A DNA stretch of 64,000 nucleotides. Source: Wolfiporia cocos (taxonomy: Eukaryota; Basidiomycota; Agaricomycetes; Polyporales; Phaeolaceae). The position numbers were made by a program, and so were the translations under genes. Of this stretch, positions 1 to 11,342 are shown one piece after another. The notes beneath the pieces are model-generated. The model ran no database searches and had not been told where the DNA came from. It saw only the letters and a program-made list of their open reading frames with translations. Each line of letters starts with the position of its first letter. Positions within the stretch are counted from its first letter, which is position 1. The DNA lies in contig JACCLO010000001.1 in assembly GCA_029448655.1 (NCBI GenBank), positions 4,154,001-4,218,000 of the forward strand, written 5' to 3'.

Positions 1-67
1 GAGGAGGAGTGGTACCCAGACAAGCGTCGATACAGACACTTCTGGGCGCAGTTTCAGTGACCAAAAG

Positions 68-1006
68 CTAAGCGTCCGGAGGCCTGTACAGGGAGCGAGG
101 CTCAATGGTATATGGGTCAGATCTAGAGAAGAGGCACGTCAGTTCAAAGCTCAGCCAAATGATACAAGGCCACTGACCAGTGGAATCGTCGTGTGGCTCC
201 AGACTAAAGTACAAGTGCTGCAATACTGAACCTAGCGTCTGGAGGAGTTGCCCCCAGAAAAGACCATCCTCGTGACGCCTAATGTTCATTTCGAGGGTGT
301 GAAGACGGGAGAGCATAGAGTCGGCGAACAAAAACTTCGTGAAGTGAGCACATATTATGTCGCCCCCCACTAGCCCAGAGGACAACCGTAGGACTTCTAT
401 CTCAGGGTGCGAGACAAGAGGTCGCTGCGGTGATACGACGACGATATCTTCATCCGCTGTGCGATGATTCATTGGTAAATATAGGTCACCGATTCTCAAC
501 TTCTTCAGCCTTGGGAAACCGCAAAGCATGTCCGCGAGTGCTGTGAGATTAGGAATGGAGCATTGGTCCATCCGTACTTCCTCAACAGCGCGCAATTCGA
601 CAAGAAGGGGCCCGAGCCAGTGCTTCAGGTCTGCGAGGCGATAATCCAGCCTTCTAACCAGAGGAGCGTTCTGTATGATGAAGGAAAGCACTTCCATGCT
701 CTCTGCAATCGATTCATCTTCTTCGGATTTGTACATTCCGTGGTGCATGAATATCAGAGCGCGCACGTTATGGCCGAGGTGGGGAGATGATTGCAACAAT
801 CGCGCGAATGGCCGATAAGTCTCGGGGCAGAGTATCACGGTGCGGAAGATGTGGAACTGTGCCCTTGGTTGCCAGCATCGACAGGTGAGGCTGCAGGCAA
901 ATAGGGCCTCCACGTCACCGCGAAGACAGTCGATGATCTTGTCGTTCAGCTCGGGGGGCAGCCCCACTGTGAAAGATGTCGATGATGTAGGCTGGTGGAG
1001 CGCCAT
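68..1006 (-). CDS. F-box domain protein
   Basis: Single-exon frame of 312 aa. Residues about 16-60 form an F-box-like motif: LPPELNDKIIDCL, followed by a C-x-x-T-C-x-x-W core and an aromatic/valine stretch. The rest is a leucine-rich, loosely repetitive region (for example LKKLRIGDLYLP and IEVLRLSSG) like the degenerate LRR tails of basidiomycete F-box proteins. By family knowledge such proteins are substrate receptors of SCF (Skp1-cullin-F-box) ubiquitin ligases; no substrate can be inferred. The start is the first Met before the F-box, and no upstream in-frame extension is needed. A short C-terminal exon cannot be excluded because the window begins 67 bp beyond the stop. These families expand rapidly in mushrooms and many copies are lineage-specific. 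Confidence 0.75.
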   Translation of the reverse strand: MALHQPTSSTSFTVGLPPELNDKIIDCLRGDVEALFACSLTCRCWQPRAQFHIFRTVILCPETYRPFARLLQSSPHLGHNVRALIFMHHGMYKSEEDESIAESMEVLSFIIQNAPLVRRLDYRLADLKHWLGPLLVELRAVEEVRMDQCSIPNLTALADMLCGFPRLKKLRIGDLYLPMNHRTADEDIVVVSPQRPLVSHPEIEVLRLSSGLVGGDIICAHFTKFLFADSMLSRLHTLEMNIRRHEDGLFWGQLLQTLGSVLQHLYFSLEPHDDSTGQWPCIIWLSFELTCLFSRSDPYTIEPRSLYRPPDA

Positions 1007-1385
1007 GATGTAGAACAGGAGGAGAAAGGCTGTTGAGTGAGCGCTTTATGCCAACCAGGAATGGGCCACTGAGGCCGGAGGACGCGGAAGCACGAAAATG
1101 TTGCTGTCTGTCTGTGAAAGACATCTGAAAAAGAACTGACCTAGGTTGCAACGTGTGACTCGGCTAGAAGGACAGCAAGGGCATTGCCATGCTGTACAAT
1201 CACGCCTGCTATTCTATTATACGTTCCTTGCCATTGTCCGGGGAGATGCGAACCAAAATGTAGCGTACAATCACTTAGCGGTGTAGAATGGGGCATAAGG
1301 GTACTGTACGACGATGTCAGAGTCAGTGCCGACCTCGATGTATCTGAACACCGTTGTCCGCACTCACATGGCGTGCAAACGTACG
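1007..1385. other. Intergenic, upstream of the F-box gene
   Basis: This is the 5' flank of the F-box gene and the 3' flank of the cdc26-like gene, both on the minus strand. Short frames are present on both strands, but none shows a family motif. No RNA gene or clear repeat was seen. Confidence 0.5.
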
Positions 1386-1634
1386 TCACCGCAGCCCGAG
1401 CCGCTCGTCTCTCGTCATAGCCTCCCTCTTCCTCTTCGCATCCTCCGCGGCGACATATGGCTGGGAGGAGGACGGAGCGGACAGTGTATCCTTGGCTTTC
1501 CTTCCCGCGGCGGCAGACGCCCTGGCAGCCTCCGCCGCTACTCTTGCCTCGGCTTTGCGCTTTGCGACCGCCTCGCGAACCTGCTGCACGTCGCTATCGC
1601 ACATAGGGATCAACGTCGGATTTCTACGTATCAT
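1386..1634 (-). CDS. Cdc26-like anaphase-promoting complex subunit
   Basis: Small protein of 82 aa starting MIRRNPTLIPM. The N-terminal Met-(Leu/Ile)-Arg-Arg-x-Pro-Thr signature followed by an acidic/hydrophobic step and a charged helix (QQVREAVAKRKAEAR) is the hallmark of Cdc26/Apc12. In that family the extreme N-terminus sits in the TPR groove of Apc6/Cdc16 and stabilises the APC/C ubiquitin ligase. I chose the internal Met at 1634 rather than the longer frame starting at 1661, because the signature is functional only at the protein N-terminus. The alanine- and serine-rich tail is low complexity. It is divergent from the PRA1 gene, with about 250 bp between start codons. The short length and partial match leave room for error. 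Confidence 0.6.
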   Translation of the reverse strand: MIRRNPTLIPMCDSDVQQVREAVAKRKAEARVAAEAARASAAAGRKAKDTLSAPSSSQPYVAAEDAKRKREAMTRDERLGLR

Positions 1635-1884
1635 GTCGTTGACGACACGTCGACTGACCACGCCTGTCGCTGCGGAGAAAGTGGCTGATGAGATTGGTCG
1701 TAGGGAACAAGGCGGTGTGTGCGAAGCCGAGCCTGCGGCGCAGGCGCGGACACGATGCAGACGCGGCGGCCACGGCTCTCACGCGTATATCATCTTGAAC
1801 CTCGTCCACTACCTTCATCCTCTTGTGTATTCTTCTAAAGTTCTCTTTACTATTATCGAGCTATCAAACAGTTGATCCAGAAAG

Positions 1885-2642
1885 ATGGAGGTTCTCCTGC
1901 GCGTCACTGACACCGTCAAGTCCTTCCGGGTAAGTCGATGGTGGTGTAGCAACTCGTCCGACCGCGCATGGAGAACTCATTAGTTGAGATACGCTCGAAC
2001 GTAGGAAACTCGTCTGAGTGCACTGCGGCCCGTCACCGAGTTCTTTGACTTCAATCGCGTCTCGAGACCTGCAGACTTGAACACCGCCACCACAGTACGT
2101 ATTCCATTTGTCTTTACCAAATCAGATGCTGAGAGTTCCACGCGCAACATAGCGCATATCGTATAACACACGATACTTCTCTGGTATGCGCCTGTGATCG
2201 CATTAAGTAATGATTGAGCCCTAACGGATAACTGCTCCTCCGGCGAACAGGGAACTATGGTGTCATCATCGCCATCCTAGCCGTCTACGCGGTGCTCACG
2301 AACCCCCTCCTGCTCATCGCGCTGGGATTCCTCATCGGTGGATTCGCCGCGATTAACAGATTCGGTACGTTTCCCTCTTCTGCCCAGAATCGTGAAAGAC
2401 AACCCTAACCCTGTAATTCCACCGTAGCGCCCGAGCCAATGCAGCTCGGTGAGCACGTCGTCACACAGAAGTCGCTGTACACCGGGCTCTTCGTAATCGG
2501 CATCCCGCTGCTCTGGTTTGCGTCGCCCGTGTCAACATTCTTCTGGCTTGTCGGCGCATCTTCTGTCCTCATCCTTGGGCACGCATCGTTATTGGAACCC
2601 GGCATTGAGAGCGAGTACACGGCTGTGGGCGAGGTTGTGTGA
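1885..2642 (+). CDS. PRA1 family (prenylated Rab acceptor, Yip3-like) protein
   Basis: Five exons, all phases consistent: 1885-1929, 2005-2094, 2153-2183, 2251-2364 and 2428-2642, giving about 164 aa. The reconstructed protein has the family core: an FDFNRVSRPA stretch, then RISYNTRYFSGNYG, then two hydrophobic hairpins (VIIAILAVYAVLTNPLLL and the segment ending in the last exon). PRA1/Yip3 proteins are four-helix ER-Golgi membrane proteins that bind prenylated Rab GTPases and act in vesicle trafficking. The third coding exon is only 31 nt and is required to supply the conserved N-x-x-Y-F element. The start is the first Met, preceded by a purine-rich leader. Confidence in the family is high. 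The exact Rab partners are unknown. Confidence 0.9.
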
Positions 2643-3078
2643 AACTCCGCGAAGATGTGGTGTTTCGGGTTTCGGAGTGGGTGTAATGTGTGGCAAAGTG
2701 GCGCAAGTGCGGTAGCGAGTTACACTGAATTGGTTCTCAAGTACAGTAGATCGGACTGTTAGTTCTCCGCTGGCTGGATGATTTGTCTGATTAATTCTTC
2801 TAACAACTTGCACGACATCCCTACACCGCGTCCACCACGCCCGCCCCCAGCTGTTGTACATGCCACCACTTCCCTCGCGCGAACCTGGCGCAGAGGCTCA
2901 CGCCAACGCCTACTATACAAGAACAGTTTGTTGGAATGTCGAGAACGTCACATTAACAAATTTAGGATACCCAGAATGCAAAGGATAGAAATGGATGTGG
3001 TAGCCTGGGCGGAACAAGCGATAGCAGGGAGATAGCATTAAGAATAAGGGACTGGATGTGCACAGAGCCCTGGATGCA

Positions 3079-5782
3079 TCAGAGAAGCGGTAACCATTGA
3101 CCTGCAGTGGACCGATCAGCATCGGCGGCAATGGTCTGCGATACGGATGGCGTTGTACGCACCGATGACTAGACTGGGGAGGTCCATGATATCCCGCCGG
3201 ATGGAGAAGCAGAAGGTGCACGGTACGGGCGCGCCAGAGGGTTTCAGTAGTACACAATGCGAGTACACGCTCTGCGTCGTGTTCTCGAAGGCGTGGTTGG
3301 CGAAGTTTTCCCAATACTCCACTACGGACTGGTTTTCAAACAGCTAGACGGACAGCGTCAATCCCGAAAGAAGCCCTCATCGAACTATTTTCGTACCTCA
3401 TAGATGTATTTACGCCGCCCAACGAGCTCCTCTTTCTCCCACCCGGTGAGCATGCAGAACTCGGGGCCGACAAGGCAGATCTCGCCGGTGCGTCGCCACG
3501 CAACCGTCGGCGTGCCGCTGAACGAGACGAGTTTGTCCAGTTCCTACATCTGCTCATCAGCACCAGCCGCCCGGAGGCAGAGCGCCTGGTCACAGGCAGC
3601 GAAGCAAGGAAGACGGGTGCGCACGATGAGCGACCGCTGGAAGCATTTCTCTACGAACACCTCGTCCTCCTCCGAGAGCGGCATCTGCAGCGCGATGAGC
3701 GATGGCCGGAAGATCGCCAGTGCGCGCACGATCCGCAGGATATCGTTCTTATCGAAGCTACAATCCGCGCTGGATCAGCACTCATGCGGAGCCAAAGGAT
3801 GTATGCGGGGAATCCGCAGACGCACCGAGTAGGTAGATGCTTCATGAGAAAATGATACCCCTCTGTGTAATCATACGGCTTCGTTACGGCTTGGTAGACA
3901 GCTGCACCGCCCTGTGCATTTGTGATGATGGCCGAGCCCGCACCTACCCCAACCTGGTTGCCCCATACCGCACCTCCGTCTGACCTCATCGCGCCTGGCA
4001 TCGATGAGTTGATGGCCTGTGCGCGTTGCATATATGGCGAATACCGCTGGTTGGAGGTAGCGGACGGGGGTGACGGCTGTGTACTGGTAGGCGCGGAATA
4101 GTCGGGGTAGGTCATCTGAGCTGGTTGCGGGACATTCACCGACGGCGGGTGTCCCTGTCCTGGTGTGAACTGGGACGTGGGAGGGTATCCACCCGAGCCC
4201 GCTGGCAGGTAATCTTGAGAAAGTGTCCGTGCGCTCGACGCCAGTGAGGTGTCTGACGGCTGGATCGCGAGCGACGCCTGGTCCGCATAAGTCGATGGAC
4301 TCGCGTTCGGCGCACCAGCATACGCGTTCCCAGGATGTTGCGACGTGGCAGCATACGAGTCTGACCATGGGGATCCGACTAAGGACCTGTTGGCCGAGGG
4401 CCCATTGTAGCCTGCGGCTGGTTGAGCCTGTGCGGCAGAAGGACTTCCGGTCGCCGGAGCGCCGTTTGAATCGGGTGAATTGCCCAGTATCGCAGACAGT
4501 ATGCTGTACTCCAGGTTGGCGCCTTCCGACCCCAGTGCATACGACTGTGCAGCAGGGGTGTATGAGGGGAACATGGGATCTGGAGGGACGAACTGTGGTT
4601 CAGACTGCGCTAATGACATGGGCGAGCGCATCTGTTATCGCAGTCACAGGTGATAGAAAGAAGCGCTTTACGTTGTGATGCTGGCGCGGATTCGGCGTCT
4701 TTCGACGATCCTTCTGCGGACTTCGCTCGTTTGAGGGCCTCTATAAATATTGATATTGTGATGTGATGCTGCTGGCGAAGGATGATGCAGAAGACTAACC
4801 AAGCTCCTCCTCGTCAAGCAAGTATTTGGCCTTTTTTCGGTGGCCTTCAGTGCAGTTGGCGGCCATGCCACGTTTGACGCATCGTGCACAGGGGCGTGCT
4901 GCAGAAAGCCTTCTTCAGCCAAACAGAAGACAGAAGAACAGAACACAGCCAAGAGCCAAGCGGATGAGACATCTGGCTGTTTGACATGATTCAGACCCAT
5001 GTGAGCTTCACGTGGATCATGATGCGATCGTCGCGACAGTCAAGGAAAGAGTGACCGACAGACCGCTTCCGCCTGGGGTGCAGCTTCAAAGCCTACCGTG
5101 GAGCAGCCGACCTGAGAACCGAGCTGGATTTGCCCAGGACATGGCCCCACGGTTGCGGGGCTGAATATCGCGCCATGTCGAAATCCGCTGTGGGAACACG
5201 CCAGACGAACAGATGAGACCAGTAACGAACCACATTCTCTCGTATGAGTGCCATAAGGGTCCAACAGGGAGCCTATGCGCTACTGCCGGTCGCTAGAAGA
5301 AAGTTCAGTCAGGACCTACATAGGCCCTACAGCCGAGATAGCGGGAGTCAAGGTCGACGGTGCCTTCACTAGCGCTCGTTGAGCACACTCCAAAGGAGAC
5401 ATCACATCAAAAGCAGGGTATGATATGCAAACAATACTCGCCAAGCCGGAGATTGTCAGAGAACAGTGAACGTACAATCATCGCAGGTAAGATGCGCTTT
5501 CTGACAGTGGAAGCAAGCACGATTCGCCTTTTTCTTTTTAGGTCCTTCGCGCGTCCGAGGCTGAGGCTGGGAGGCAGAGTCGGCGCTGTCGCTTGTGCCG
5601 TCCTGAGGACGCCTCCGCTTGGTACCAGTCTTTTTCTTCGGGTCTGCAGCACCGGAGGTATGGCTCTCGGAGGTAGAGGAAGACGCGGAGTGCATGTGAA
5701 AGGGGGGCAGAGAGGGCTGCTGGGTCACCGCGGAAGGCATGGCGTGTTGGTCGTCGAGGTGAGAGTGGGAGGAGGTAAGCAT
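3079..5782 (-). CDS. ERT1: Zn(II)2Cys6 regulator of gluconeogenesis with PAS domain (ERT1/AcuK family)
   Basis: Eight exons with matching phases: 5782-5476, 4898-4800, 4740-4672, 4579-3826, 3757-3625, 3543-3397, 3343-3163 and 3101-3079, giving 570 aa. Six zinc-cluster cysteines fall at about residues 90, 93, 100, 106, 109 and 118, in ACFHCQKAHLTC joined across the first intron to RPCARC. Then come KKAKYLLDEEEL, a Ser/Pro/Gln-rich middle, and the diagnostic block KPYDYTEGYHFLMKHL, RALAIFRPSLIALQMPL and the PAS-like GEICLVGPEFCMLTGW, ending VIGQWLPLL. Family members (Ert1, AcuK/AcuM) activate gluconeogenic genes in the nucleus. The first intron is about 577 nt and splits the zinc cluster. The exon 3/4 junction (4671-4580) is the least certain. 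An alternative start at 5830 adds 16 residues. Confidence 0.9.
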
Positions 5783-6399
5783 TCTGGCGGCATATGGAAA
5801 TCGCCTGAAAACCTGCGAGACCGGGCGCAAGCAACCCGTCCTTCTCGGTCAAGCGACCTTACGAGAGACGCCCAGTCACCGGCCGTGACATGCCCGATCT
5901 GGTACTCAGCCCGGCGTCTGCCCAGCCGGGATACCTCCGGTCATCGGCCGATGCCGTGTGGCGCGCACCGGCACGGTTCAGAAGGCAGGCCGCTGTATGA
6001 TCAGACTCCGTCCCCCTTCCGGTGATGCCGCTCTAATGCCTCATGTAAACCATCAGATACCCACTGCATGTCAGAATGACCCTTCAGCCGCACGCATTTG
6101 CGACTTCTTGGGTAAGCTGCGCATCAGCGCATGCGTCGCTGTTCGCGCTCTTTCCATCTTGCTTAGGCATGACAGTAGCGTAATACTCAGGCTTACCCAC
6201 TTTGACGGGTGACGTTGTGCAAAGACACTTCTAGTAAAATTACCCAGGTCCTCCTCACGCCTAAGACGGGATATCTACGGACGTCGAAAGTCCACGTAAA
6301 TTCTTTGTCGTTTCTAAAACTGCGCGCCTGCATCTCAGGAAGCCCGATTGTGTTCTCGTGTCCGCTCTTTGCCACGATCACTTCGCATCCCACCCTATC

Positions 6400-7418
6400 A
6401 TGTCCGGCGCCTTACGTCCAACAATTGCGCAGCTCAAGCTAGCCCTCCAGCGTGTTGTGGGCCGAGAGCAAGCTGCCCTCGAGTTACGGTGGATGAAACA
6501 GGCCATCGGAAGGCCTCCGGTGGGTGCTTCTATTTCCAGTCTGCAGGACATGCTCGCGCGGAGGATAAACGGAGAGCCTCTCCAATACATTTTGGGTGCG
6601 TGCTTTTTGCTGTCACTGCTCTCCGTCACTTCTTTGACGCAACCATCACGTCTCGACCTTCAGGATCACAGCCATTCGGACCGCTTAGCCTCATCGCGCG
6701 AGCGCCAGTGCTCATCCCACGGCCAGAGACCGAGGACTGGACTATTCGCTTGTCAGAACGTCTAACGCCATCAAGAGAGTGTCCCATTTCCATCCTGGAC
6801 CTCTGTACGGGTTCTGGATGTATTCCTCTGCTTCTATGCCATATCCTTCCCCCTGGCTCCACGCACGCAGTTGGTATCGATGTCTCCGAAGAGGCGATAC
6901 AGCTCGCGAAGGACAACGCGGCGGCGTGCTCGATTGCTATACCTGCTGATGGGCCAGTCTCGCGGGATGGCTATGTGCGATGGAATCTCAATACGTTCAC
7001 GCCGCTCTTGGCAAACATCCGTGACCCTGCGTTCGTGACCGCGTGCCGATTACAACCCCCGTTTGACGTCGTCACGTCAAATCCGCCGTACATTTCCAAG
7101 CAGGAATACGATAACCTGCCGCCAAGCGTAAAAGACTATGAGGACCCGCGTGCTCTGTTAGGAGATCCCGAGCACGGTCTACAATCGGACAGGACCGCGC
7201 GGGGACTCTCCTTCTATCATACAATTGCTGAGCTCCTGGGCAACCGTGATGCTAAAATACTGAAGTCTGATGGGATGGTCGCGTTCGAGGTGGGGGAAGG
7301 CCAGGCCAGCGATGTTGCACAAGTCTTAGAACAGAAGGCTCGGATCAGGAATATTGAAATCTGGAGAGACTTGTGGGGCAAGGAGCGTGTCGTCGTTGGA
7401 CAAGGGCAGTCGTTATAA
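6400..7418 (+). CDS. HemK-type release factor N5-glutamine methyltransferase
   Basis: Two exons, 6400-6595 and 6664-7418, giving 316 aa. The N-terminal domain has the HemK/PrmC signature (ELRWMKQAIG, then RRINGEPLQYILG). It is followed by VLIPRPETEDW, the SAM-binding motif I LDLCTGSGC (residues about 110-118), an acidic loop GIDVSEEAIQLA, and the catalytic NPPY at 205-208. The family methylates the Gln of the GGQ motif of peptide-chain release factors. This single-domain form most resembles the mitochondrial enzyme (yeast Mtq1) rather than the cytosolic Mtq2, by inference from the PrmC-like N-terminal domain. No clear presequence is visible. It is convergent with the ACR3 gene, with about 255 bp between stop codons. 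Confidence 0.88.
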
Positions 7419-7674
7419 CTCACGAAACAATGCAGCTACGTGAATTGCGCTGTGGCAAGTAATTAATTTGGTCAAGACGGCTCCCGTTCTCTTCTGCAGT
7501 GCAGCGCACGTGCGAGCTCGCATCCGGATCTCTGAGTCCGACTTCGCAACAGTATCAGCAATGACATGCAAATCCATCCCTCGCGTCGCTGTCTCTCGGC
7601 CTTTTGGCTGCTCCAGGTTTCCACAAATCCAGAAGTTATATCGTAATGGCAAATGGGATAGCCTCAAAGAGTCT

Positions 7675-9181
7675 TTAGAGATCCTGTCCGTCTTTTCCCG
7701 TCTTCTCTGGGTCTGGCGAGGTCTCTGTGATCCCCCTGTTCTCAACGTCTATTTGCTCTCCCGTCTCTTCCCGATTCCATGTCAATGCCCTCCCGAGATA
7801 CAGCGCCACCCAAGTGAGCGTCAACAAGACGGGAACTTCCACCAACGGACCAATAGTCGCGGCCAGAGCCTGGTCGGAGCCTACGCCATAGACAGCGATC
7901 GACACCGCAATCGCGAGCTCCTGAATACAATTGAGCTTGCTTCCACTTCACACACAAAGACTCCACACGTACGAAGTTGTTGCTCCCGGCAGTAAAGCTC
8001 TGGACAACGGCCATCTCGTAGCCCCATCTTGCTATCCCCGCTTGTCCGCGCTCGTTCACACGTGCCCTGCGCCCGAGCCACCACACGAGCGCGAACGCAC
8101 CCGCCCACATAACGGTGAAATATAGGACGAGTGGAACCATGACACGGAAGACGGGCCCAATGTTATGCAAGATGTGGTGTCCTTGGTAGGCAAAGAGCAC
8201 GATAACCGTGTAGAGCAGACCGAGCGGCGCCAGCGGACTTATGATAGGTAGGAATCGCGTCGTCAAGAAGTGGTGCGAGGTGCAGTATAACAAGAAGGCA
8301 CGCGTCAAGAGCCCCGCACCCAGTGGGATACCGAGGTACTGGGAGCAGCAAATGTAAGTGATGGTTTATCTGCCAGTCTGATTACAGACTCACTATCAGT
8401 ACGGATATAGCGACGTTTCCGTACGAGATATGTATCGTACTGCCGGCACCGCCCATGATATTGACGAACCACACCGCATACGGGGAATACAGCGCAATCT
8501 GCAGAACGCTGTTGAGGACTACCAGCACCGCGCAGTAGTTGGTGTCCCCTTTGGCAAGCTGGTTCCAGACCATGACCATTGCGATGCAGCGCGCGAGGCC
8601 GACCATTATCACGCCCGTGCGGTAGGTCGGCAGGTCGGGCAATGTCGCCCAAGCGAACGCGAGCATGACGAACGGTGCGACAACCCAGTTGAGTGCCATC
8701 GAGAGCAGGACGTGCGTCAGCATAGTGCGCGTCAGGAGAATGCGCGGCAGGGCCTCGTATTGCACCTTCGTCAGGATCGGCCACATCATCACGATGAGGC
8801 CCACTGCGATGGCTGTATGACACGGCGCTGATGACGGCATGCATGTGTTTAGAGAAGTGGGACATACGTGCGGATACACTGGCAAAGCGCGCTGTGTCGA
8901 AGGCGGGCTGGACTCCGGGCGCGAACTCGCCGATAATGACACCAATTATCATGGCCAGAAGGATAGCCGGTGTAAGTAGCTTGTCCGTTAACGATAGCTC
9001 TTTGACTAGGGCTGTTGAAAGATGTTTGTGAATTATTGTCGAGGATGAGATGTTTCGTAGGCTTACTCGTTGGCGCGTACTTAAGTTGTGAAGATGGGAC
9101 GTTTGAGGTTTGCGGAGCGTCCGCCATGCTCCTGCTCATGCTAGAATCGTGGACGTAGTCAACGTGATTGTTCGACTGCAT
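7675..9181 (-). CDS. ACR3 family arsenite efflux transporter
   Basis: Five exons: 9181-9067, 9011-8868, 8812-8394, 8338-7973 and 7920-7675, giving 429 aa with all phases closing. About ten hydrophobic segments are visible. The conserved TM4 segment [19 protein letters not shown] carries the cysteine essential in ACR3 proteins, and the C-terminal half has SNNFELAIAV and [20 protein letters not shown], both strongly conserved in the family. ACR3 exports As(III) (and in some members Sb(III)) across the plasma membrane using the proton gradient. The acidic cytosolic tail after TM10 is typical of fungal members. Starts at 9139 or 9127 are also possible. No arsenate reductase or ArsR-like regulator is adjacent, so it is not in an arsenic cluster in this window. 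Confidence 0.93.
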
Positions 9182-9675
9182 GTGTTGTAGAGAAAGCAAG
9201 TGAGTAGTTGGACGACCTGCTGGAGCTTGCTTCGAGTAGACGCCGATTTTGATTTTGGTCTTCAAATTCAGATCTTGGCGATCGAGCCACAACCGCCACA
9301 CCATGCCGGCCCTATACTTGATGCCTACTGCGTCGCAAAACAACGAGCCTGGAATCCAGTCAATGCCTGCCACTCAGCTCGGTTTTTGGACTGTTTAATA
9401 TGATGATGCTCTCCCATCGGGCTTGGGTAGCACTATAGGTAGAACAAGCGACTTTGAACTGATGATCTTACAAACGAGGTACAAATCCAATCCTTCCTAA
9501 CAACGTACAGTACAGAAAAGCTAGAGCAAACGGGAACCGCCGCACAGATGTGTGCGAGGTGCTATTTGATAATACATGCCAGTTCTCCGTATTCTGATAT
9601 GCCATGATAAATTCGATCGAGATGTGAGCAGTCCTCGCCATAGTCTACCATGGAAGGACTGACAACATCGGCTGG
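9182..9675. other. Intergenic between ACR3 and SRA genes
   Basis: About 490 bp holding the promoter of the ACR3 gene and the 3' end of the SRA-YDG gene, both on the minus strand. No convincing frame, RNA gene or repeat was found. Confidence 0.5.
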
Positions 9676-11311
9676 CTAAGCGTTCGCAAACGGTGCAGAA
9701 CGAGCTTGCCTGTTGTCATTGGGCCGTCTGGGTGCTTGGACGCCGAGCGGATGACGGATATCCTCAGTTTTGGGCACGAGGACTCTGTTAGCAACAGAGG
9801 TTCCAGCGCGTACTGCTAGCGGAGAGTCGAAGGAAGGGGTGCCAGTAACACGGTTCGCTGGCGTTGTGCCTGTAGACGATTGATCTCTCGTCAAGTGGCT
9901 GGCTGCATTGCTTCCTCTATTTTCTCCAGCGTCAAACCGGCGACGCTTGATAGGAGATTTGGATTCGTTATCGGTGAGAAGAGCAAGTATGGCATCCGCG
10001 ATTTCGTCTACAGGATCACCGCTCACGGGGCGCTTCCCTAGAAATGTAGTACTTGTCGTGAGAGTCGGGGTGTTTGCGTTAGTCGCAGCTTTCTTCTTGA
10101 AATGTAAGTGCCTGAGCGGGTTGGGCGACTCAGATACAGGTGGATGACTAGCTGAAGGTTTGTTGGAAGTCTTCATCGGCTGAGCTTGTGCTGGATGTAC
10201 TTGTGCCGGACTCTGAGCAAGCCTTTCGGTAGGCTTACTGACAGGAACGCCTTCAAATTTGGGCTCTGGTAGCGGGCTGTACGCCTGGCGTTTCGTTCGT
10301 GTCCCGGTTCGCGGTCTCGTATTGGGTTCGTCCTCTGGGTCAGGCAGTGGATCTTGATCGAGCAGCCGCTGTTGATAGTGTCAGGAGCTATGCCAGCAGT
10401 TCGGTGAGTATCGACACTTACGACAAAATCGAACTTGCAGACTTTGTATCCGGCTTCGCCAACATCGACATAGGCCTGAAGAGTTATCTACCTTTACTAG
10501 CAACAATACCAGACGTTGAAGTGCACACACCCTTACAACCTTGTATAGACCATCATACCGATATCTGATAGGCCACTTGTGTCAGATACCATCTTTCGGA
10601 AGCGCAGAGAGATCGGCTCACCCCTTGGCTGGCGCCCATGGAGAACCAAGCTTGTAGCCTCTTACCACACGAACCGGTTTGCCAGTTACCACAGATCTCT
10701 GCACGTTACATACACACAATCCGGATTTGCCCATATATTGAGTGAGTCGTACCTTCAGTGCAGCATTACGAGGATTCTCAAAGGATTGGTCATGAGTTTG
10801 TGGTCCAGTACGCAGCTACCAGTGATATAGCATGATCAGCTCGATCGTCAACAATCACAAGAGTGAGAGCACATCAAACCTGCTTATCACCGCCAGTATC
10901 GCGACCACCGCTGCCAGTGTATGTGCTTAACTCACTTAGCTAGGTCCTACGTAGATGAATGTTGATCATAGCTCACAAGCAATCGCCTTCGTCCTTATCA
11001 TCCTCATAACCACCAGATAGGACGATGCTGTACGCGCCCTCTTCTTTGCGACCATAAATTCCGGCCTCTGGGCCCGGATGGACTGCAGCATCGCTACACG
11101 CGAGCCTAGTATAGGTTGCATGAGTACTAATTAAAGGAGGAGCATGCGTATCTGCTCACCTCGTATCAAACCTGGTGCCTATCGGATTGCCAGGTATATG
11201 TCCGAAGACATCGCTGAGTTCGAGTCAGTCATCTCTCAAGCAAGTTTAAGATATCCATGCTCACGCTCGCTGGGTCCGCTTCTGGCGCAGCGTCTGTATT
11301 CCGTTTGGCAT
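9676..11311 (-). CDS. SRA-YDG domain protein (5-methylcytosine reader family)
   Basis: Nine exons recovered by splice phase: 11311-11265, 11213-11160, 11105-10977, 10925-10880, 10815-10753, 10698-10622, 10564-10540, 10475-10422 and 10368-9676, giving 395 aa. The SRA core fills residues about 15-170: VFGHIPGNPIGTRF, then CSDAAVHPGPEAGIYG, then EGAYSIVLSGGYEDDKDEG, YTGSGGRDTGG, DQSFENPRNAALK, VRVVRGYKLGSPWAP, YRYDGLYK and GYKVCKFDF. SRA domains flip out and read hemimethylated or modified cytosine (UHRF1, SUVH). The protein has no visible RING, PHD, SET or nuclease domain. After the SRA domain comes a basic, Pro/Ser-rich tail containing KSPIKRRRF, a plausible nuclear localisation signal. In fungi such stand-alone SRA proteins are poorly characterised. 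It is divergent from the SDR gene. Confidence 0.9.
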
Positions 11312-11342
11312 TATGGTCCAAGTAGATTATGGTCCAAGTAGA
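11311..11342. repeat. Perfect 16-bp tandem duplication at the SRA gene start
   Basis: Two exact copies of ttatggtccaagtaga, at 11311-11326 and 11327-11342. The first base of the minus-strand start codon is the edge of the repeat, so the duplication lies in the 5' leader. Confidence 0.9.

Noticed and set aside
2400..2415. Telomere-like ccctaaccct in a PRA1 intron
   Set aside because: Only about two repeat units inside a small intron next to the acceptor, so chance is likely.
7675..9181. Arsenic-resistance gene cluster
   Set aside because: Only the ACR3 transporter is present. Neighbours are unrelated.
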